A stretch of 64,000 nt of DNA from Sthenelais limicola (lineage: Eukaryota; Annelida; Polychaeta; Phyllodocida; Sigalionidae), in the NCBI GenBank assembly GCA_942159475.1, contig OW804098.1:111544620-111608619 (forward strand), in the 5' to 3' direction. Made by a program: the position numbers and the translations under genes. Every line of letters starts with the position of its first letter. Position 1 is the stretch's first letter. Below are positions 15,001-27,000 of the stretch, piece by piece. Below the pieces are notes generated by a model, which saw only the letters and a program-made list of their open reading frames with translations, was not told the DNA's origin and did no database searches.

Positions 15001-18000
15001 CTTACTTTGGCTATGAGCTTACGGCAATGCCAACTTCACTCTTCAAGGACAGTTTCATGCGTAAACCTGTAAAGGCACAACTTGCAAAAGCCCTACTAAA
15101 TGCTGTGCAACCATCAGCAGAAAAGGTGCAAAGTATGCATGTCCTTGATGGAGGGGCACTTACCCATAGAGTCAAATGGCAGAAGAAGGCAACATATAAA
15201 GAGATAACAATGCAATATGCAAAATATGTGCGTACAAGGTATGGCAACTGTTGTGTTGTGTTTGATGGCTATAACCAGGGTCCATCAATTAAAGATCATG
15301 AGCATCAGCGAAGAGTTGGAAAAACATGTGCTGACATTCAGCTTAGCGAATCTGCAATAGCTCACACTGACCAACAGACTTTTCTCTCAAATGGGAAGAA
15401 CAAAAGTCAGTTCATCACAATGCTGAGTTGTTGCTTGGAGGTTGATGGTCAAATCGTTCACAAGAGTACTGGAGATGCAGACACACTGATAGTAGATTGT
15501 GCCCTTCAATTGGCAAGACAAGGAAGAGCAGTAAGTGTAGTATCAGATGACACAGATGTGCTTGTACTCTTGATGTACCACTGGAACCAGAATATAGCTC
15601 CTACATACTTTCATCCTGAGGCAAAGCGATCACAGAAAGGTTTAAAGGTGTGGAAAGTTGAAGACCTTGTAAAGAAAGCAGGCAAAGTAGTAACTTCCCA
15701 TCTCCTGTTCATCCATGCATGGAGTGGCTGTGACACAACTTCTGCAACATATGGGCATGGAAAAACCAGTCTTTTGGAGAAGGTAAAACAGTCAGAAGAA
15801 TTACAGCAAATATCCTTCTTAATGACTAATCATGAGGCTACAGCCGAAGAGATTGGCAATGCTGGTATCCGATTGTATGTGATATTATATGGGGGAAGGG
15901 CAGATGATACTTTAAACAGTTTACGGTATGCAAAATACATGGCAATGGTGTCAACAAGCAAAGGATCTATTGATCCTCAGAAGCTTCCACCGACAGAAAG
16001 GGCAGCATATTTTCATAGTTTGCGGGTTCATTTGCAAGTAATCCTTTGGTTCAAGTTAACCAATAATGACCTGGACCCACTGCTATGGGGTTGGAAGTTT
16101 GCAGACACAATATTAACACCAGTTGTAACTGACTTGGATGCAGCACCAGACAGTCTACTAAAGTTTGTGTGATGTAAATGCAAAGTGTCTACAAGAAATC
16201 CATGTGGCAATAACATTTGTTCTTGTCGCAAACATGGATTAAAGTGTGTAACAGCTTGTGGAGACTGTAGAGGAGAAAGTTGTCGAAACTCTGAGGAGGT
16301 TACACTTGATGATGACAAAAATAATGAAGAACTTGTGTTTCAGTAGTTACTTACTGGTGAGCTGATATGTTATTTATTATTCCACTTATACCTCATTTGT
16401 ACAGAATACTTAAGGAAATACTTAAATCTGGTCATAAGCCCATTTTTGAGTGGACTATTCGTCTGGCTGGGGGAGGGAGTTTGGGCTCATTAATTACTGA
16501 AATGTGTTAATTGCTATTTTACCTCACAGTAAAATAACAATATTTAGCAACTAAGACTCTGCATTGTCTTTAATAAAGGTGAGTGAACAGCCAAATGTTA
16601 CATAAAAATCAGTACAAATTCATTTAACTTGCCTATACAAAAACATGCTTAAATTTTCAAAATATTAAAACGCACATAAAAATGTTTTCCCAATGTGGAT
16701 TCTTCTGAATTTTGGATATGTTATTCTACTCGGAATTGCGCTTCATTTGACATCAAAAGTGTCTTTATCTCATTTTATTTCGGTTCAGTGTGTGAAAATA
16801 ATATTAAAAAAACAATTAAAAAAACATTCAAATGCACATAAAAAAATTTCCCCAAAGCGGATTTTTGCGGATTTTGGATATGTTATTCTACTCGTTATTC
16901 CGCTTCATTTGACACCAACATTGTCTTTATACCATTTTTTTCCGGGTCAAAATGTTCAGGGACTGGACTATTTAGAGAGGGAGTAACTCTCCTCCTTACC
17001 TCGTTGACTGCACCCACTCTCTATCTGCCCTTCTGTAGAGAGGGAGTAACTCTCCACCTTACCTCATTGACTGCACCCACTCTCTATCTGCTCTACTATA
17101 GAGAGGGAGTAACTCTCCTCCTTACCTCATTGACTGCACCCACTCTCTATCTGCCCTTCTGTAGAGAGGGAGTAACTCTCCACCTTACCTCGTTGACTGC
17201 ACCCACTCTCTATCTGCCCTTCTGTAGAGAGGGAGTAACTCTCCACCTTACCTCATTGACTGCACCCACTCTCTATCTGCTCTACTGTAGAGAGGGAGTA
17301 ACTCTCCACCTTACCTCATTGACTGCACCCACTCTCTATCTGCCCTTCTGTAGAGAGGGAGTAACTCTCCACCTTACCTCATTGACTGCACCCACTCTCT
17401 ATCTGCCCTTCTGTAGAGAGGGAGTAACTCTCCACCTTACCTCATTGACTGCACCCACTCTCTATCTGCTCTACTGTAGAGAGGGAGTAACTCTCCACCT
17501 GGCCATTCAGCACAGAACTCCATCGCCTCTGTGTATGTTAGGTAGCTGGTGCTCCAGTGCACCTCCCAGTCCTCATAGGGCTCATTGGCTGTAAATAATA
17601 TAGTTTTTATGTTGGTGACAAGTTTATTCAAACTGTGGGGATCAAACTCCAATCATTGGAAAAGCCTTGCGTCATGAAATAAACGCCATGAAATGAGCGT
17701 CATTGGTTGGCACAGCTACATTTATGTAACCAATCCAAATAGCGTAATAAATTGGTTGCATTCGACAGGCAGTCCTAGCTAGTGAAATGTCCGCATGCAT
17801 ATCCAAGAGCTAATCTGGCCCTATTTGTGTGGATACTAAGATAGAACTTAACACAAGCGGCATATGCGACAACATATTCACTAAAAGCAAGTGGCTTTTG
17901 GTGAATGTCTTTCACAAGTGCCAAAGGTACGCATGAGAGACATTAACCAAAAGCCATGAGCGTTTTGTAAATGCATTGTTACATATGCAGAAGAAGTTTA

Positions 18001-21000
18001 GTTCTATTTTTATGCCATGATATATATTTATGCCTTATTTGACTATTATTTACCTTTAGTTAATGTCTCGCAACCCTCTGACTTGGCAAAAGCAAGCGCC
18101 TACAGCCATGCATCATGAAATAAGCGTCATGAAATGAGCGTGATTGATTGGCACAACTAAATTTACACCACCAATCAAAATAGGGTTGTAAATCGGCTGC
18201 ATTCGAAAAGCAGCCAGAGCTAGTGAAATCCATGCATGCATAAGCCATGGGCTAATCTGGCCATGTTTTTTTGAAAACACACACCTATCATGGCAAAAAC
18301 ACACCTATCATGGCATAAAGGATAGGCCTAAATATTCATAAGCTGAAATTATATTGAATCATTGGAAGTTGATTTCTTACTTGTAAACAGGCAGTCTTTG
18401 TCTGGACAAGGTGCCTCTGAAAATAATTGCACAGAAGATGATAGAGTTACAGGTTTAGATATGAGAGGACATGGTTATAGCAAATCTGTTATACGCATAA
18501 TAATATACAGGTTGTGCAGATGATAGTATAATCGGCAAATGATAGTATAATCTACAGTATGTGTAATAACCTTGATCTACTAAATGATACCTTACAATGA
18601 AACCTCAATGCAGTGGATACGTTTCAATTCAAACATGAGCACTGGTCTGAGTTTCAGGAAAAGGAGTCCCAAGTCGCAAAATTGTTATTTTTCATAGTGT
18701 TTTATTCACAAAATGTCTTTGTTCAAATGTTCTGAGTTTTTAGAGTTTAGCATGTATAGTCATATAAATGTATGTACCAACTTTCAGGACATTGTATTAA
18801 ATATATTCTTGCATTTTGAAGGCTTTCAAATGGAGTATATTTAGTTACTTTACTGATAATCACCCATCCAGAAACATTGCAAACTTTTTTTTCAAAAATG
18901 AAAATATCAAACCTAAAATATAGAATTACTTATTAGGTGTCATAGTGTTTACTATCATTGGAATAAGCTTGATCTCCTCTTTTCAAATATGGTGATATCT
19001 CAAAATCTTTTTTTTGCGACTTATGACTCATTTTCTTAAAACGGATCACAAATATTCTCTTGTGTATGATTTTTTCAATTATCTTGCTGGGCGTGGGTTG
19101 TAGTGAGATCGGTCTATATTTATCTATTTCACTCTTATCTCCTCCTTTGAATAGAGAAATCAGGTTTGCTATCTTCCATTGTGTAGGGATGTGAAAGGTA
19201 GGAAATAAACCCTTTATTTATGGTTACAATATTTATTTCACTAACTTTCGGGCTAAGTATTGCCCTTCATCAGGTACAATATTAGACTGTATGAAAAGGG
19301 CTGGATACAAATTGTAAAATCATACACTTCTAATCGACTAATCGATGAGGAGATGTACAATTTACAATTCCAGAGAAGTCAAAGATAAATCCTTATCTCC
19401 CCTCTCCAGACATATCAATAGGTGTACAGACTCTACTGGTCTGCCTTGACTCAATCTGCATTGGGTAGACTATACTGTCCTTCCCAGCTTCAGGCTACTG
19501 TCCTTGTCTCAGCATCGGGATGAATCCATACAAACAACTGGTAAGAGAGAATGAATGAATTGCTTTATTGGTGAACACAGAGAATTACACATGGACTCAT
19601 AATATATGATGATGATGGAATCAGCAATGTTTCCTAGAAATATCAAATCAGTCAACTTTACCTACATCCTTGTAGGAACAAATGTTCTAGCTTAATGGGT
19701 TTTATGACCCAGGAGCATGAAACATCATACCAGAACCAACTCACATATGGTATAGTTTGAATCAGTTCAATTGAACCTTTCTAACATACAGGACGTTTAC
19801 CAGGAAATCTAACCATTAATGTATTTACAAATCATAGCAGGATATTCTCACATCTGGTACTTAAAATCAAAGGATATTTGCTGACATCAGAACATCCCTT
19901 ACTATCAGGGGAAACCCCTATAATTTACCTACAAACCTGAACAGGACCTATTGTAAGTTTCCTTGAGTAAACTTCTATATTATTCCACAATATACTGAAA
20001 TCTTATGAAAATTACCAATTATTACCAATTACTTAATGAATGAATTCATTACCTTTACATTTGTCCCCCACTAGAAGTTTCTGAGGGGGTTATCATAAAA
20101 CTCATAAACTCCAGTCGCTATAAAAAGAATTATCCAATCACCAATAACTTCTAGGATTACATTTAGATATGAATAACTTATATGATATAGAGTTACTCTT
20201 TCTATGATTAACCATACATCTACACTATGATACCAAAGAAGCTAGTTGCATGTCACTGAGCTCTTTAGTTTGATCTCCCATCACATCTTGGTTTGGGGCC
20301 TTTGCTTTAGCAGAAGGTCTTAGGGTTAATGACCTTAACCTCTTCCTCAAGGTGTACATTAACATAATGACAATAATTCTTGCAGTCAATGCTGTACTGC
20401 AATAACCTATTTTTGTCCACAAACTTATCTGAGAGGAGAAAACATATTTCTCTTTCGCTTTTTCCCATTTCGTTACATCAATCAAGGGAACCCGTTTCTT
20501 AAATCTTAACTATTTTATAACCTTCATTTTCATGGCCTCAGGCCAGACAAAACCTATGGTTCTGTTATAAATGATTGCTTTCACTCTTTTTACTTGAACC
20601 CCCCCTCCTTGTACCACTAACCCTCCATTGGGGTGTTTCCAACTTACAATCACCTGGTACATTTATGATCGTTGGACCGTTAACGTCTTTTGTTATTACT
20701 GATTTACCCAAACATCTTAGTTTCAATTTAACATCTTTGTAAGCAGTGACCACAAAATTACCCATATCCAATGGAAATATATCTGAATATTTACTTTCTC
20801 TCTTTGCAATCTCAATTTGACAGTGATTTAAAGAGTTGTTAGTAATTAGTCTTCGTTCACAATTAGGCTGTTGTGGAGCACAGACCCTAGGGTCATTTCC
20901 ATAACAATTCTTGGGCCAAAATATTACTCCAGTATCTGTATTTATTGCTACTTCTTCATGACCATGTAACAATCAAATATGATTTACATCAACACATACT

Positions 21001-24000
21001 GGGAAATATCTAATCTTATATTGAATATATTGTATTCTACCCACTGCTGGTATGTCAATACGAAAACCCAACTTACTTGGGTCATTCCAAAGAGGTCTCA
21101 GTAACCCCAATTCTGGATACAAAGGATAATGTCATTGAGTTCTTCATGATTTAGGGTATTTTCTGTTAACCATCCCCTCTCAAGTTCACGTCTCTGGTCC
21201 ATGAAAGCTTCTACTTGGATCCTGTAGGCTTTATGAACCAGTTCCAATTCTGTTACTACCTGGTCAATAGACCTCGCAAGGCAAGCTTGCTCACCTTTTG
21301 ATTAAGTTCAGTCACCTGGTCACAAAAGGCTTTGACTTCTGCGTCAATAGCCACCTGGTGTTGATCAAACCTGTCTTGACTCTCAAATTACGGTTGTGTG
21401 GGAATGAGCGAGGTGTGTGGTCTGGCCTGGCTTCTACAACTGGTTGTCGTAGATCCAGCGCATCTAACCATGCACCCCAAGTCTTTTGGTCTTGTGCCAT
21501 GATCTTTGGTCCTAATTAAGCAATGCCTTTCCTCACTTCCAACACCCATGGCCGCATTGGTACAGGTAGAGATGGATGTATCACCACTAGTGCTGTCCAT
21601 ATTCCTTCAATAGTCTTTGTTGGTTCTTGATTTTCTATCAGTACACCCTCAGTCCTGAATAGATCTCCATTTACTGTGTAGATGAGAATAATCCACACAT
21701 TGCTTCTAAAGATGCAATGCATTGCGCAATACATTGTTTCTTTTGTTCTAACTCTTTGACAGTTCCTGTCCTCTTTCCACAGACAGATGGTCCTGGTCTC
21801 CTTTCTCATTGGAGTGGTATCTCCTGTTGAGTATTGTCAGTAGTGCGTTTGCCACAAATAAGAGGTCCTAACCATCTCTCAATGTGTGCAGGAGGTTCTC
21901 CCTCTGAGGTATCAGCAGGCCATTTCCTCGGAACAGTTCTTTATAACAATAAACACATCCTTTCTCTGGCCTGGCCATTTATAGGCCTCTTGTACTCTTG
22001 CGATTGTCATTTCTTTTGTATCAATTTTATATCCTAAGAACTCAATTGTTTGTGTGGGGGCACAAGATTTTTCTTCCGCTATTTTGATTCCCAGGGTGTT
22101 ACATAGGTCATTAAATTGTTGAAAGGCCGATTGGGCCTTTTCTTTGGTTGGTTCAGCACCCCCAAAATCATCAACGTAGGCGATTACTGTATACCCTTGT
22201 TTCTTCATTAGATGGCAGAGGGCCTGGGACACTCGTTGTTGGGCTGCGCCTGAGGCTCTACAGCCAAATGAAGGGCAGATATCTACATAAATTTCACCCT
22301 TAAATTTGATGCCTAGTAGAGGGTAGGCCAGCGGGTCTACCCGCAATTGCCGGTATGCTCTCTCTAGGTCGACCTTCCACGCGTGGGCATTGGTGCCCAT
22401 GCCTTTTGCTATTAGGGCCAAGTCAAGAGCTGATGGGAGTGTAAAATTAGTGTGCCTGCCTTCAAAGTTGTCTTTCTCTATACCATCGTTAACCCCTTGG
22501 CCTTCTGGGTGGGACAAGTCTATGATGACTCGGCGTTTTTCCGAATCCTTCTTGGGTCTAGTTAAGATTGGACTAATCTTTGTCCAGGGCTCGAATGGGT
22601 TGCTAGCAAACAGCCCTAAAAGGGCCTTGTGGTTAATTTCTTTTTGAATAAACATGGAGACATGTTCGTCATAGTCTAGGGCGGATTTGTAATTTTCGTC
22701 TGAGTTTTCAGGGATGTTATTACCTGTATAGGATATTGGCCAACCAAAGTTCATATACTCAACAATTTCGGCGTCCTTATACCCCACCATATGAGCTCTC
22801 CACTCTTCTATGTTTAAGTTGGAGGGTATGGGGATACGTGCGCCCAGATAGTTGGGGAGGTTATGTGCCTTTACCGCATTGTATATTGGAATGTGAGTTG
22901 GGGCTATTCGCGCTGCGTCCTGAGTGCCCAATGGCCACTTTTCGCGTATGTTCGCCATGTAGCCCCATGGGCCCATATGGCAAGCTTGGTCGGTCGATGC
23001 TTTGCACACGCGCGTCAGGAGGCCCTCCTCTTCTTTTTGATCGGAGCGTTCGATTTCATCAGAGGCTATGCAGTTTATTTCAGAGAGTTTGTCAGAGATT
23101 GCGGCGTATTCAGAGATTTTTTCAGAGTTCAGAGTGTAATCAGAGATGTCATCGTCATATAATGTTTCTATATGAGAGTCAGTGTCATCCAATGGGTCAG
23201 TTGGTGGAGCCATTTTTAGTTCTGTTCCTAATCGTGGCCCGACCCCTGGTCGTTTCCCTGTTTCTTCTTATCTGTTTTAAACTTTTTACTTCTACAGTCT
23301 TTCTCAGAATGTTTCAGGTTAGCGCATTTATTATAAACGCAGTGGGAGCATATGTGGAGTTGGCGAAAACCATTGGCTACATGGTCCGCGCTAAGTGGGC
23401 ATGTACCTTGGTTGTATTTATAGCATGGCGGTCCCGGCATAGCTGCAGCCACCTCGCTGGTCATTACATAGTCCTTCTTCTCGCTCGCTTTGGGGCCTTC
23501 GGCTTGCTTTGAATTTACCTCTATATTACTTTCGGTTTTTAGCTTAGTTTGGGAAAGTTTTAGACGTAATAGCTCAATTTTGGAAGCATGATTCCATTCT
23601 AGGCGGCCTTCTGCTATTCTAACACAAATTTCTTCTGACCAGTTTCTTACGCATGAAAATTCGTATAAGGTCGCGTCTTCTAGCACTTGCTCTATGTGCT
23701 CTATTACATAACCTCTGGTTTTGCCTGCATGTAATTTAGCTATTTGGAATAAGCCCCATGTATATTCAGCCAAGTTTAGTTCGCCTAACGCTGTTTTGAT
23801 ACGTTTCGGGCCCCTCACGACGTGAGAATGTGCAAAGTATTTCTTACCACGGGCGGCCTGTGACAAGGGGTTGAGTGACATGGATATTGCCTTGGTGACC
23901 TTTGTCTGTATGTCCTCGTCGTCTTCTATCTCTCCGTAGGCCAATGGCGGCTCCCAGTCGGCCCATGGAGTGGCTGGTTGCGGTTCCCTGAACTGGCGGT

Positions 24001-27000
24001 CAAGGCTTCCCGTCCGAAGGTATTCTGTCTGCAGGTTCCATGCTTCCCGTCTGGGGGGTTTTGTGGCCTGCTTCTTCTTCAGAGTTTGAGGTATAGGAGA
24101 TTTCTCTTTCTTTCTGGCCTCCCTTGGGGACGTGAGCTCGGGTTCCGTGTCATTATCGTCTGAATGACAGGTCTCCTTGCTTTTGTCCTTAGGTTAGTCA
24201 GTCTTCTTCTCTACCAGTTGAAGTATTGAATTGAATTGAGTAATCTTTTATTTGTCAAAGATATAGTAACAATTACACGAAAAAAAACTGACAAATTGGT
24301 CGACAGACTTCTGGGATAGTCCCAGTTCTTCCAGTCGTTCCCATGTTGTTTTTGAAGAAAACTAAGAGTAAACTAAGAGACTAGTTGCGTTTATAACATC
24401 AGTACTAGGTATGAATATGGTTAAGAGTCCACGTTAATTAAATACATAATCACATGTTAGCAAGTAGTCGTAATCGTTAATCGTATAGTACAATACAATT
24501 AATTACATAGTATGGCAATATTAGGGCAGAAATGATACTCAGTAATAATAAAATACAGTAGAACATCATATAATCAGGGTAAATCGGTAAAAATTTCCCA
24601 TTCACTTAGTACAAAGTGATTTTGGAATATCTTTCTACATCAGTAATCGTTTCCGATTGATGATCTTTGGTTTTACCCAGTACAGGGCAATATTATTTTT
24701 GATCAATCTCATATGAGAGAGCTGGTTACAATTACATCATTAAGATTTAAGTGAATACAAGTTTAAGTTTCTATTAAACAGCCTGTAGGATATACTTCCA
24801 TTTAAAAGCATTGGATTTTGCTAGATATAGTATAACAAAATCAGCAAGTACAATTGCAATATAATATAATGATATTAGAGCTTTCATTTCGGTAATATCA
24901 CCTTGAAGCTGCCCTATGTCCTTGGCATTTTCAGCGACCGTTTTCTTTTTTATCTTCGGCATGGTGTCAGGCTTACTGCAGGTGACCGGTCTTCAGAGCT
25001 CTTTACTGTATGGCAGGGAGTGGTAGAGTGACCAGCGGCGGATCTCTAGTGTAGTGGACGAGATCTGTGACGTGTCCAGTACCTGGTTGTATTTGAGTAC
25101 CATACTATGTTTGCTTGGTATAAATTACTAGCAATTTTCAATTACCTCTAATGTCATCAATGTATACCATCACAAACTGCCCAATCATGTCACTGAGGAT
25201 GTGCTGCATTGTTCTTTGGAACACCGGGGGTGCAGTCCAAATGGCATCCGGATAAATTCATATAAACCTCGATGACAAACAAAAGCAGTCTTTTCAATGT
25301 CACTATCATCGACAGGGATCCCGACTTCAAGTCCATTGTGCTTAATACCTTAGCACCTGCTAAATTATTGAATATGTCCTGAATGATGGGAAGTGGGTGA
25401 GCATCGTTCTTAGTAATTGAGTTCAACTTACAATAGTCCAGCTGAAATAGTTCCATCTTTCTTAGGAACGAGGGTGATCGGGGATGCCCAAGGCGAATTA
25501 CTCGGCCTAATGACTCTGTCATCCAACATTTTGTCAATTTCGTCTTCCACTATTTGACACTTTCCTAGTGGAGTTCTATAGGGTCATTGCTTGATGGGTT
25601 CACTATCTCCTGTGTCAATCAATAGTCAATCAATAGTTTTACTGAGGGAACTCTCCCGTTCCCGGTCCCATCCGTTGCAAAAACCATCGGTCTCATCCGT
25701 ACCCAGTCCTCCAGGGAGGATGAAGCAATCCTCAGATCAACTATACTAGCAAGGTTATATGGAAATACACAGTCTTTACATAGAGTGACTTTTCTTTTGG
25801 TATAGCCTATTATGGCTCCTAGCACACGGAGGCCATCATCACCAAGCAATAGATTGTGCGCTAGGTCATGCACAACAGTCACTTCAATAAATAAGTTGAG
25901 AACTTCCGTTAAGGTCCTACCCTCCGTCTTAATCAAGTGTCCAGTGAGGGATTTCAAGTTCACAGTTTCTGTCATTATAGGTTGTCAGTGAGTCTGTTGT
26001 GAGTTCCACCCAAAAGTCCTTTTTAATCAATGACCTACATGCACCGATATCCGCTAAGGTGTTTTAACTTCAAGAGTTTTAACTTCAAACATACCCTTGT
26101 GTCCGGTTTGCTCAGGCGTTTCCCGACACCTTAGCGATGACTGGCTGGGGGCAGTTACGTCCAATGTTGCCAGCTGTGCCACATCTGAAGCAATTGGGGG
26201 TTCCATCTGCGTTGTAGGCGAGTTTCCCGATCTTGCGTGAAGTACTCCCTTTGGAAGCTCCCTTTTGTTCTGAAGGCTGTGGTTTCTCTACTCTGCTCAT
26301 CTGGCGTTGCAGACCATGCATGGATCCAGCGGTTTCCTTTATGAGATCTAAAAGCTGATCCCTAGGTTTCTCTCTGTCTGATGGGGGAAGTGCTCCAATC
26401 TCCATGGGGATTTCCTGTCTGCAATCGACTTCAGCCATGGACACCACTGACACAACTTGGTTTGCACAATCTATAGCTACCAGCAATGTGTTGAAGCTAG
26501 GGAAAAAAAAGAAATATTGCTTACCACCAATCGTGCGTTCACACAGAGCTCCATCTTGGGTTTGATCAATGAATTCCACCACAAGTTCATCTGAAAATAA
26601 GTTCAGTATAATTATATTATATTATGTACTCTATATTGACTATATCATTGGCCTGAAATGAAATCTAACGCATACTAGCTAAAAGTACTAGAAAATGTAC
26701 CATCGGCAACACCAGACAATTTTGTGATTTGTCAGAAATATGGGAGACTTTTTTGAAAGTAGCAAAAATTAAAAGCATAGAAATACCTATTTGTTTTCCT
26801 AACAGTTAACATCATTGGAATCAACTTAATCTAATCTTTCAAAATGTGATAGTATCTCATAATCATTTTTTTCTACTTGGCCAAATTATATCTGGAATGC
26901 ATCAAATTTTATATTGGGTCTTTGCCCTTAAACAGTTGTCATGTGATGAGGACATGAGTCACAAGTTGCACAAAATGGATTTTGAGATACCATCATGAGT

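Larger units (their letters stand above)
12421..16970 (+). mobile_element. Complete long-TIR DNA transposon, possibly Academ-like
   Basis: Termini TAGTCCGGTCCCTGAA and, reversed, TAGTCCAGTCCCTGAA; flanked by TTT on both sides (12418-12420, 16971-16973). Left TIR about 600 bp (12421-13015) built of three roughly 170-bp subrepeats sharing GGTGTCAAATGAAGCGTAAT and AACATATCCAAAATCCGC; right TIR about 390 bp (16584-16970) with two. Between them lies one broken gene with XPG/FEN-like motifs and a Cys-rich tail. From recall, the Academ superfamily has 3-4 bp duplications and XPG-type domains, so I suggest it, unverified. Length 4550 bp. Confidence 0.75.

Noticed and set aside
16170..16172. TGA before a Cys-rich tail as a selenocysteine codon
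   Set aside because: No SECIS-like hairpin noticed downstream, and the gene already has a frameshift; a plain nonsense mutation is simpler.
17004..17594. 196-codon plus-strand open frame of repeated [20 protein letters not shown] units
   Set aside because: It is the antisense of the 63-bp exon-derived minisatellite; the frame is open only because the period is a multiple of three.
22736..23512. 258-codon plus-strand frame opposite the retrotransposon RT and gag
   Set aside because: Antisense shadow of two well-supported minus-strand coding regions.
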